In this document: one piece after another, positions 7,656 through 13,692 of the stretch
How the letters are laid out: the number at the start of each line of letters is the position of its first letter
How positions within the stretch are numbered: the stretch's first letter is position 1
DNA from: Acanthopleuribacter pedis
GTDB lineage: Bacteria > Acidobacteriota > Holophagae > Acanthopleuribacterales > Acanthopleuribacteraceae
NCBI RefSeq assembly: GCF_017377855.1
Contig: NZ_JAFREP010000038.1
Location: forward strand, 1 to 64,000
Reading direction: 5' to 3'
Length of the DNA: 64,000 bases
The notes under the pieces: generated by a model
Seen by the model: only the letters and a program-made list of their open reading frames with translations
Told to the model about the DNA's origin: nothing
The model's database searches: none
Program-made: the position numbers and the translations under genes

Positions 7656-8552
7656 ATGATGGATCTTAATAAGCTTGTCAACTGCTTTTTGGAAGAGTCA
7701 TTCCGACTCAAAGGAAACACTCCTGATACAATTCGAGGATTCCGGTCGATCTTGAATTCTTTTTTGAAGTATTCCGATATTTCATCACTCGATGGAATGA
7801 ACCGAATTCAGATTAAACATTTCATCATGGAACATGGGAACAAAAAGAAGTGGTCTCCAAAGACCACTCGGAATTACTTACAAACGCTGAGTTTATTTTG
7901 TGATTGGCTTGTGGCTGAGGAGTTTATCTCTGTAAATCCCGTGAAAACTATTCAGAAGCCTCGGTTGCAAAAGTCAGTTCGCTCGTTTCTTTCGGTTGAA
8001 CAGGCTGAAGATTTGTTGGAATGTGCAAGGGTGTTTCCGGGGAAATCAAAATTTGAACGACTTCGAGCATATGCCATCCTGGCGACCTTTTTGTTTACAG
8101 GTATTCGCAAATCTGAACTTTTAAATCTAAAAATTGAGCATATTCTTTTTGATCGTGAAGATATTTTGATTCAAAAGGGGAAAGGCCAAAAAGATCGACT
8201 TTTGCCCATGATTCCTCGTTTAGTTGATATTCTCACTTTGTATTTTAAAGTTCGAGAACAGGAAGGCTATACGACCAGCTTCTTCTTTCCGGCTCTGCGA
8301 ACCAATAGCAGACTCGGGAGTAAATCTCTACAACGAATGGTGAATATTCTCAAAGAGCAAAGTGGAATCAATTTTTATCCGCATCTATTGCGCCATACGT
8401 TTGCGACACAACTTCTCTCACAGGGGGTAACATTACCGGATGTTTCGTTTTTCTTGGGACATGCGAATGTGCAATCAACACTTCCCTACTTACACTCAGC
8501 GGTGAATCCGTATCGCACAACCATTAGGAAGCTGCCTTTTGCTCATCGCTAA
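7656..8552 (+). CDS. XerC/D-like tyrosine recombinase B, 298 aa
   Basis: A second complete recombinase of the same subfamily as A. It has the same KKWSPKTTRNYLQTL core-binding helix, Arg151 (TGIRKSELL), a KGKGQKDRLLP hairpin, His243/Arg246 (HLLRHTFA), His269 (GHANVQ) and Tyr278 (LPYLH). Start choice: an in-frame GTG lies at 7650, but the ATGs at 7656 and 7659 are more likely. The leader (TTATTTTCTTATGTGTTT) has no SD. It begins about 105 bases after the tRNA-fMet fragment, so A and B sit on either side of the attachment scar; B may belong to a second element inserted at the same place. It could be a site-specific integrase or a Xer-type resolvase; its substrate is unknown. Confidence 0.85.
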   Translation: MMDLNKLVNCFLEESFRLKGNTPDTIRGFRSILNSFLKYSDISSLDGMNRIQIKHFIMEHGNKKKWSPKTTRNYLQTLSLFCDWLVAEEFISVNPVKTIQKPRLQKSVRSFLSVEQAEDLLECARVFPGKSKFERLRAYAILATFLFTGIRKSELLNLKIEHILFDREDILIQKGKGQKDRLLPMIPRLVDILTLYFKVREQEGYTTSFFFPALRTNSRLGSKSLQRMVNILKEQSGINFYPHLLRHTFATQLLSQGVTLPDVSFFLGHANVQSTLPYLHSAVNPYRTTIRKLPFAHR

Positions 8553-8564
8553 TTTTTAACGCCC

Positions 8565-8873
8565 TTACCACGGCTCCCCCTTCACAGTATGAACAGCCCC
8601 CATCCACCGCCACCCAAACCAACCTGGTACGGGTGGTTGGCCTTGGAGGGTCACAAAGCCGTCGCCTTCGTCAGGAAAGCGGTGATTGTTGGAGAGTCGA
8701 CCCATGGCGATGCGGATGCGTTGGTAGATGAGACGAGCTTCTTCTTCGTCGGAGAATTCCACCATGCCGTGTTCAAAGGCAAACATGGCAATGGTAGCTG
8801 GGGTGTAGATCTGGTCTTCGTCCAGTTCCAGCAAGATGTGTTTGTATTTCATGGGTCGTCCGGTGGGTGCCAT
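8565..8873 (-). CDS. Small hypothetical protein, 102 aa
   Basis: I recognise no family. The sequence (KYKHILLELDEDQIYTPAT, then an ARLIYQRIRIAMGRLS helix) suggests a small soluble alpha/beta protein, possibly winged-helix-like, ending in a Trp/Gly-rich tail (PGWFGWRWMGAVHT). An AAGGAA sequence sits about 6 bases before the ATG, so, unlike recombinases A and B, it has a normal SD. Its base composition is also more GC-rich than genes to its left. It is convergent with recombinase B (12 bp between stops) and divergent from recombinase C, with the left dyad site (8969-8988) in between. That layout suggests it may be part of the recombinase C module. Confidence 0.6.
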   Translation of the reverse strand: MAPTGRPMKYKHILLELDEDQIYTPATIAMFAFEHGMVEFSDEEEARLIYQRIRIAMGRLSNNHRFPDEGDGFVTLQGQPPVPGWFGWRWMGAVHTVKGEPW

Positions 8874-8968
8874 CTCTGTTCCTTAGGGAAAGCATCGCAG
8901 CTTTGACTTTGATCAAAGATCGAATTCCCGGTAAGCTGATTTGCGACAACCACTTGCGGATTTAATTG

Positions 8969-8988
8969 GCGATATTATTCGTTATCAC
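8969..8988. repeat. 20-bp dyad site, left copy (spacer TTATTCGT)
   Basis: GCGATA-TTATTCGT-TATCAC: 6-bp near-palindromic arms around an 8-bp spacer, the geometry of a tyrosine-recombinase core site. The copy at 10056-10075 is GTGATA-ACGAATAA-TATCAC. The arms and outer flank (ACTTGCG...TTTA.TTGG on the left, TATCACAA on the right) align in direct orientation, while the spacers are exact reverse complements. It sits 57 bases before the ATG of recombinase C. A palindromic operator is the alternative explanation. Confidence 0.7.
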
Positions 8989-9045
8989 AATAGACCTCCG
9001 GCTTTCCTCCACACCCTTTCTCGCTGCTGGCAGAAGCTTATTCGC

Positions 9046-9990
9046 ATGATCCAAGGCGAGCCCCTTTCCACTCTGTGTGCTCAATTCCTGCAACTCCAAA
9101 AATCCGAGCGCACCAAACGTGCCTATCGCTGCGACCTACGTCAGTTTTTGGCATTCATGAGTTTGCAGAATGCTGGTTGCCATGCCCTTACTCGATACGG
9201 CCGTGCTGATCTGATTGGGCATTGCTCACGATTTGTGGAATCCTTTGCCAAACACGATGCCCATTCTCTACATCTGACCAATGGCACCACGCTCAATCGC
9301 AAGCGGTTCACGCTGGTGAAGTTTTTCGATTTCCTTATCGAGGTACAAGAGTACCCATTCAATCCAGCGCGCAAACTGCCCGTCTATCCGGCCAAGGAAT
9401 ACAGCAACACCCCAACACTCAGCAAAGACCAGATCAGCCACTTAATCGCCGCCATGAGCGTGGATCGCATCAAGAGTAAAGCTCATTTTCGCAATTACTT
9501 GATCATTAGTGCTCTGTTCCACTTTGCCCTGCGTCGTCATGAACTGGTGAACCTCAAGTGGTCACAGATCTACGAACACCCCATTCCTCACTTCCAGGTG
9601 AGACAAAAGGGTAACCGCTGGAAGTACTTACCCCTCTTTTCCAAATACCAACGCCGTCTTGATGAGTTTGTATCGCTCCATGGAAATTCAGGCGACTACC
9701 TGTTTTCACCCCTCAAAAACAATCGCACCAAGGATTTAGCAAAGCCCCTTTCCACCAACGCGGTACTCTTGATCGTCAAAAAAGTCTCAGACACCTACCT
9801 CAAAGGAATTCCCTTAGTGCCCCACAGCTTCCGCGCTACCTTTGTGTGTTTGGCTCGTGATGCGGGAATCGATGACAAGTCGATCATGAATACCACAGGG
9901 CAAAAAAGCACCCGCATCCTGAATTATTACGACATTCGATCCTTGCTCCAAGCCAATGCCGTACATCATTTGGCTGAGATTTTTGTGTGA
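9046..9990 (+). CDS. Tyrosine recombinase C, 314 aa, flanked by spacer-inverted sites
   Basis: A more distant tyrosine recombinase. Its N-terminal core-binding domain opens with LSTLCAQFLQLQKSERTKRA. The catalytic residues are Arg163 (ALRRHELVNL), a KGNRWKYLPL hairpin lysine, His260-x-x-Arg263 (HSFRATF) and a Tyr294/Tyr295 pair (LNYYD). The second conserved His/Trp is Gln286 (TTGQKS), a known variable position. A TTG start at 8941 would give 35 extra residues, but that stretch contains the left dyad site and does not resemble a recombinase N-terminus, so the ATG at 9046 is preferred. The gene lies entirely between two dyad sites with inverted spacers, so an inversion between them would flip it. 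It is GC-richer than A and B, suggesting a separate origin. Confidence 0.8.
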   Translation: MIQGEPLSTLCAQFLQLQKSERTKRAYRCDLRQFLAFMSLQNAGCHALTRYGRADLIGHCSRFVESFAKHDAHSLHLTNGTTLNRKRFTLVKFFDFLIEVQEYPFNPARKLPVYPAKEYSNTPTLSKDQISHLIAAMSVDRIKSKAHFRNYLIISALFHFALRRHELVNLKWSQIYEHPIPHFQVRQKGNRWKYLPLFSKYQRRLDEFVSLHGNSGDYLFSPLKNNRTKDLAKPLSTNAVLLIVKKVSDTYLKGIPLVPHSFRATFVCLARDAGIDDKSIMNTTGQKSTRILNYYDIRSLLQANAVHHLAEIFV

Positions 9991-10043
9991 TCCTCGCTTT
10001 AGAACTGGGTCAAGATATGGTAGTTTGTATTCGTGAAATCAAC

Positions 10044-10072
10044 TTGCGTTTATTGGTGATAACGAATAATAT
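10044..10072 (+). promoter_or_regulatory. Promoter-like sequence overlapping the right dyad site
   Basis: TTGCGT (10044-10049) and TAATAT (10067-10072) are separated by 17 bases and point at the receiver-domain gene. The -10 is formed by the junction of the 8-bp spacer and the right arm. In the left copy, where the spacer is flipped, no forward TAATAT exists. Inversion or binding at the site could therefore control this promoter; that is inference. Confidence 0.45.
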
Positions 10073-10075
10073 CAC
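10056..10075. repeat. 20-bp dyad site, right copy (spacer ACGAATAA)
   Basis: GTGATA-ACGAATAA-TATCAC. Its reverse complement matches the left copy at 19 of 20 positions. Its outer flanks instead match the left copy in direct orientation, so only the central 8 bp are inverted between the sites. It lies 25 bases before the ATG of the receiver-domain gene. Confidence 0.7.
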
Positions 10076-10099
10076 AACTGAACTTTTTCTTTCTTTTTT

Positions 10100-10486
10100 A
10101 TGAAACAACAAAAGAAACCACGGGCATTACTGGCCGAGGATCACCCCAAGTTACGTGATCTGTACGGCACGTGTTTGGATGCCTTGGGATTTACCAGTGT
10201 CAGAACAGCAAACGGCGCTGAGGCCTTCCAACAGTTCCAGGCAGCACGATTTGATCTGCTGGTCACGGATCATGAAATGCCGGAGATGAACGGCTTGCAA
10301 CTCATCAAAAAGATTCGCGCCTATGAACAAGAAAAAGCCCTCCCGCGAATGCCTATTGTGGCGATCACGGCAGGGCATGGGGAGCTTTTACAGCAGCTTA
10401 GCGAGGCAGGGGCGGATGAGGTGTTGACGAAACTATGTGTTCCGAGTCAGCTTGCTGAAAAAATAAAAGTCCTTCTTAGAGACTGA
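10100..10486 (+). CDS. Stand-alone response-regulator receiver (REC) protein, 128 aa
   Basis: A single CheY-like domain. It has the acidic pair in ALLAEDHPKLRD, phospho-acceptor Asp in LLVTDHEMPEMNG, the Thr of IVAITAG and the Lys of VLTKLCVPSQL, so all switch residues of a phosphorylatable receiver are present. There is no output domain, so it would act by protein contact or as a phosphate shuttle. No histidine kinase gene is in the window. The leader is CTTTTTCTTTCTTTTTT with no SD, and a promoter-like sequence overlaps the right dyad site just upstream, tying its expression to the recombinase C module. A lone REC gene in a mobile element may tap a host phosphorelay; that is inference. Confidence 0.85.
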   Translation: MKQQKKPRALLAEDHPKLRDLYGTCLDALGFTSVRTANGAEAFQQFQAARFDLLVTDHEMPEMNGLQLIKKIRAYEQEKALPRMPIVAITAGHGELLQQLSEAGADEVLTKLCVPSQLAEKIKVLLRD

Positions 10487-10509
10487 CTTATTATTGCTGA
10501 TCTTTAGCT

Positions 10510-11373
10510 TTATTCAAACATGTTTCGTCGTATTTTGTCTTTCAATGCCTGGCTATCAGTCCAGTTAAATATCTCTCTAAGGTCGTTCTTGTATTCGCAA
10601 GAAGCAAAAGCTTTTTCTGGTATGTTTTTAACCAGTATCATCTCGAGCACTGGTTTTAATTTAGTATCTTTGCAACGCTCGTCTGTAGCTATGCAGCTCA
10701 CCGCGCTTATTACAAAATCTCTACCTACGTAGTCACTGTGCCTGTTGAAAAATGTCAATATCTCATTATACCTTTCAGTGTCTCCGTCTAGGGATTGTTT
10801 GTCAGCCAAAAGCTCAAACTGCGCAGCTTCATTAAACATAGAAGGATGTTTCTCCAAAAAAGAAAGGAATTTATTGATGTCTTTTGTTTTATTGAGCAGA
10901 CTATTCAATCTGGACGAATGACCATGAAAAGCCTCATAGCTTTCTTCAACCTCTCTCATGATGATAGAATACGCATCAGTGTCTTCAAGAGGATAATCTT
11001 TTTTTTCTTCAAGCAAATTTTCGCGTACCAAACGCTGGTCATTTATCTTAACATGCGTAAACTGCATACGTAGTTCTTTGGCACATCGGTTAATAGTTCT
11101 AGTGACTTTCTTAACCATATCTGTATCACAACGACGAGGAAGCCCCATAAGCTCTAGTAGTCGATCTATTTGACTTGAGAAAACTTCTGTATACGGCAAA
11201 TTATACATCCCTGTTCTCTCGTTGAAAAAACCAAACCCTGCATACCCCTCCTCCAGATCGTCGAGTGTATTATCCCTCGCTCGCATCATACTTTCTGCGA
11301 TCGTTAAAACCTCTCCCATATCTTCCTCATTCACAAACGGATCCACACCCCATGTTTTATTACCTATTTCCAT
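10510..11373 (-). CDS. Hypothetical protein, 287 aa
   Basis: I recognise no family. The protein is soluble and charged, with a conserved-looking N-terminal half (NKTWGVDPFVNEEDMGEVL, then YAGFGFFNERTGMYNLPYTEVF) and a helical C-terminal half (FLSFLEKHPSMFNEAAQFEL; RYNEILTFFNRHSDYVGRDF) that could be a HEAT/TPR-like solenoid. There is no signal peptide or membrane segment. Codon use is very AT-rich. It is convergent with the receiver gene (23 bp between stops). Its promoter is strong and carries a dyad that looks like an operator (11395-11428), so it is probably tightly repressed. A cargo or defence/anti-host function is possible but not shown. Confidence 0.65.
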   Translation of the reverse strand: MEIGNKTWGVDPFVNEEDMGEVLTIAESMMRARDNTLDDLEEGYAGFGFFNERTGMYNLPYTEVFSSQIDRLLELMGLPRRCDTDMVKKVTRTINRCAKELRMQFTHVKINDQRLVRENLLEEKKDYPLEDTDAYSIIMREVEESYEAFHGHSSRLNSLLNKTKDINKFLSFLEKHPSMFNEAAQFELLADKQSLDGDTERYNEILTFFNRHSDYVGRDFVISAVSCIATDERCKDTKLKPVLEMILVKNIPEKAFASCEYKNDLREIFNWTDSQALKDKIRRNMFE

Positions 11374-11394
11374 ACAAAATATGATAAAAATTTA

Positions 11395-11428
11395 GACAAA
11401 ATAATACATCTTAATAATATTTTGTCAA
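11395..11428 (-). promoter_or_regulatory. Sigma70 promoter with overlapping operator-like palindrome
   Basis: On the minus strand TTGACA (complement of 11423-11428) and TATTAT are separated by 16 bases, close to consensus. GACAAAATA at one end and TATTTTGTC at the other form an inverted repeat spanning 11395-11426 over the whole promoter, as a repressor site would. Confidence 0.6.
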
Positions 11429-11523
11429 TACAACAGATCTTTCATCTGCACAATCTCTATGGGGTCATGCTGAGTAAACAAAAACAGGCATTGCTATTCG
11501 ATATAAAATTATTACGCAACGTT

Positions 11524-12954
11524 TCACGCCACCCATCCCACCTCTCCCTCAGTAAAAAACAGCCTCAAATCCTCATCACTCAACCCCAACTCCAACGCAT
11601 ACCGCTGCACCTTAAGCAGGGCTTCCTTGTGATTGAAGTCCTGCTCTTGGCGCCGTTTCTGCCCCAAAAACTCTGCCTTGCAGCGCAAGATGTAGTCACA
11701 GACCAACTGGAAGTATTCTCGGCGTTTGGCCGGGTTAAAGCTGGGATTGATGTACCCACCGGTAACCCCACCTTCAAAGCTGTGGTTGAGGGATCGTTTC
11801 ACCTTGAGGAAATCCAAGCCCACCTCATCGGCAATTGAGGCAAAGGTACGCCGACAGGCATGGAGGGCAAAGGGAATGCCCACCAGCTCACTGAGTTCTT
11901 GCGGTGCCGTTCCGTATTTGGAGAAGGGTTTGTGCGGTGATGATACCGAAGGAAACACAAAGGGGATCATGCTGGCACGGCTCTGATGGAGTGTTTTGAG
12001 TAATTTTGCCGCTTCAGTCGACAAAGGAATCAGGTGATCCCGTTTATTTTTGGTGCCCTCGAATCCCATTCCTTTGGTTTTGACTTGTCCGGGTAAGATG
12101 ATCACTTCTTCTTGGAGATCGATGTATTCCCACCGCAGGTTCTTGGCCTCAATGCCTCGCATTCCGGTAAAGAGGCAGAGCAGCACCAGATGACAAAACC
12201 GTTGCTGGAACACTGAGGACGGATGCCCTGTGATCTGGTTTTCGCCCCACTGTTCCACCAGCGCCACGAACTTTCCCAAATGGGCTGCCGGAATAATGAT
12301 GCGCTGGGGTTGGTCTTGTTTGATGTGCCGGATCATCTGCCGGGCTAAGGGCACGGGGTTTTCTTTGAGGATACGTTTGTCCTCTGCATCCAAATAGAGC
12401 GGAGCGCAGGTACTCCAGACATTATTGAAGACCTTCAAGAACTCAAAACAGCGATCCCGTGCGGTTTTTCTGATCTCATGGAACTGCTGCACCAACATTT
12501 CCGGGGTGATGCTGGTGATGCACTTGCTTTTCCAGGAGGCTGGAAAATGGTTTTTTGTCTCCGTGCGGTATTTAGATAGCGTTGCGGCATTAAGGTGGGC
12601 TTTCATGGAAAAAAACCGGTTGATAGCTTCTTGCAGTGGCACACCGCTGGATTCGATGTGATGTGCTGACGGTTGTTTCTGCTTTCTGGGATCGATGCCT
12701 TTTTCGCAAAGGTTGGCCAGTCGTCTGGCTTCTTGCCGGGCTTCTTCAATGGAAATAACCGGAAAGGCTCCCAGGGTGATGGTGATGGGTGACCCTTTAC
12801 GACCGGAGATACGCTTCTCGAAATGGAAAGTCGACCGCTTTCTCCCCACGGAAAACTTGAGGCCAGAAACTTCGGTATCACTGATGGTCACTTTCTGTTG
12901 CTCACGGACGAGATTTGAGAGCAGGGTTTTGTTGAATCGTTTCTTTTTGGACAT
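11524..12954 (-). CDS. P4-type tyrosine integrase, 476 aa
   Basis: An integrase of the P4/DUF4102 type. The N-terminal arm-binding domain (residues ~5-95) contains TISDTEVSGLKFSVG and the family hallmark ITLGAFPVISIEEARQEAR. A core-binding domain with an NAATLSKYRTETKNHFP helix follows. The catalytic domain carries Arg (FTGMRGIEAKNLRW), a TKGMGFEGTKNKRDHLIPLS hairpin, HACRR (HxxR), an NHSFEGG His position and Tyr in GGYINPS. Unlike most genes to its left it has a strong SD, AAGGAG, 6 bases before the ATG, but that SD lies in a 9-bp hairpin. It is the last gene before the repeat block and the chromosomal ABC operon, so it probably marks the right end of a separate integrated element. I could not identify its attachment site. 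Confidence 0.9.
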   Translation of the reverse strand: MSKKKRFNKTLLSNLVREQQKVTISDTEVSGLKFSVGRKRSTFHFEKRISGRKGSPITITLGAFPVISIEEARQEARRLANLCEKGIDPRKQKQPSAHHIESSGVPLQEAINRFFSMKAHLNAATLSKYRTETKNHFPASWKSKCITSITPEMLVQQFHEIRKTARDRCFEFLKVFNNVWSTCAPLYLDAEDKRILKENPVPLARQMIRHIKQDQPQRIIIPAAHLGKFVALVEQWGENQITGHPSSVFQQRFCHLVLLCLFTGMRGIEAKNLRWEYIDLQEEVIILPGQVKTKGMGFEGTKNKRDHLIPLSTEAAKLLKTLHQSRASMIPFVFPSVSSPHKPFSKYGTAPQELSELVGIPFALHACRRTFASIADEVGLDFLKVKRSLNHSFEGGVTGGYINPSFNPAKRREYFQLVCDYILRCKAEFLGQKRRQEQDFNHKEALLKVQRYALELGLSDEDLRLFFTEGEVGWVA

Positions 12955-12960
12955 GTGTAG

Positions 12961-13004
12961 TCTCCTTCTTTTTTAAATGTGAGAAGGAGAAAAGCGCTTT
13001 TCTC
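12961..13004 (-). promoter_or_regulatory. SD-sequestering hairpin with an overlapping 18-bp palindrome, integrase leader
   Basis: In the minus-strand RNA, TCTCCTTCT (12990-12982) pairs perfectly with AGAAGGAGA (12969-12961), which contains the integrase SD. Just upstream, GAGAAAAGCGCTTTTCTC (13004-12987) is a perfect 18-bp palindrome sharing four bases with the first arm, so the two structures compete. This could be a two-state translational control or, at DNA level, an operator. Confidence 0.55.
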
Positions 13005-13202
13005 TGCCGACATCCCGCCGACAAATCCAATGTACAGGCCAGGTGACCGGAAGTAAAATCCGTCCCCTGTCATGACCTTTACATATCATAAAGCGCTCTA
13101 TAAAAAGACGTTATTCGATTCGAGCTGACATTTTTAGACACCAGTTGATTTGGCATCTTAAGCCCATTCAGGGCCTTCCGGTTCGTGAACCCCATAGACC
13201 CA

Positions 13203-13535
13203 GGGTGCGACCATTTTCAATGGTCGTACCCGGGGCTAATATATGGCACCCCTTTGGGGTGCGTCCAGTGTGGCCGGGCTTCGCCCGGCGTTCAATCAAA
13301 GCATGGTCCATGGAGGGGGTGGTGCGGCCCGCTCCGGGGCGCGCCGGGTCAGCGCCAAACCATGCCGGGTTGCAACCCCAGCACCGGGGCTAATATATGG
13401 AATCCCTTCAGGATTCGTCCAGTGTGGCCGGGCTTCGCCCAGCGTTGAATCAAAGCATGGTCCATGGATGGGGTGGTGCATCCCGCTCCGGGGCGCGCCG
13501 GGTCACGGCCAAACCAAGCCGGGTGACGACCCCAA
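13203..13535. repeat. Two ~154-bp tandem units with conserved hairpins
   Basis: Unit 1 (~13228-13380) and unit 2 (~13381-13535) share GGGGCTAATATATGG, GTCCAGTGTGGCCGGGCTTCG and a GGGGCGCGCCGGGTCA tail. After ATATGG each has a hairpin with a different sequence: GCACCCC-TTT-GGGGTGC in unit 1 and a GAATCC/GGATTC stem in unit 2, with two paired compensatory changes. A second hairpin (GCCGGGC-TTC-GCCCGGC) follows, and a third (13203-13231) precedes unit 1. It encodes no credible protein. Confidence 0.75.
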
Positions 13536-13680
13536 CACCATGGCACGCCGGGTCCATACCAAACCAAGCCGGGTGACGACCCCAACACCATGGCGCGCCG
13601 AGTCCATACCAAACCACGCCGGGTGACGACCCCAACACCATGGCACGCCGGGTCACGGCCAATCCACGCCGGGTTCCCGG
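13493..13680. repeat. 50-bp tandem repeat array (about 3.5 copies)
   Basis: The unit beginning GGGTGACGACCCCAACACCA recurs at 13521, 13571 and 13621 at an exact 50-bp period, preceded by a partial copy at 13493. Each has GCGCGCCGGGTC or a close variant inside. There are no variable spacers, so it is not a CRISPR. It continues the tail of the larger repeat units and stops 12 bp before the stop codon of the membrane-fusion gene. Confidence 0.8.
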
Positions 13681-13692
13681 CATCTAGGCGGC

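Noticed and set aside
8941-9045. 35-residue extension of recombinase C from a TTG
   Set aside because: It contains the left dyad site and lacks similarity to recombinase N-termini; the ATG at 9046 starts at the normal core-binding domain.
6463-9990. Classical RIT (recombinases in trio) element
   Set aside because: RIT genes overlap in one operon; here the three genes are separated, one minus-strand gene intervenes, and A/B are much closer to each other than to C.
13493-13680. Possible CRISPR array
   Set aside because: The 50-bp units are contiguous with no unique spacers and no cas genes nearby.
13145-13683. Several overlapping open frames on both strands over the repeat block
   Set aside because: All are generated by the 154-bp and 50-bp tandem repeats, whose variation preserves hairpin pairing rather than codons.
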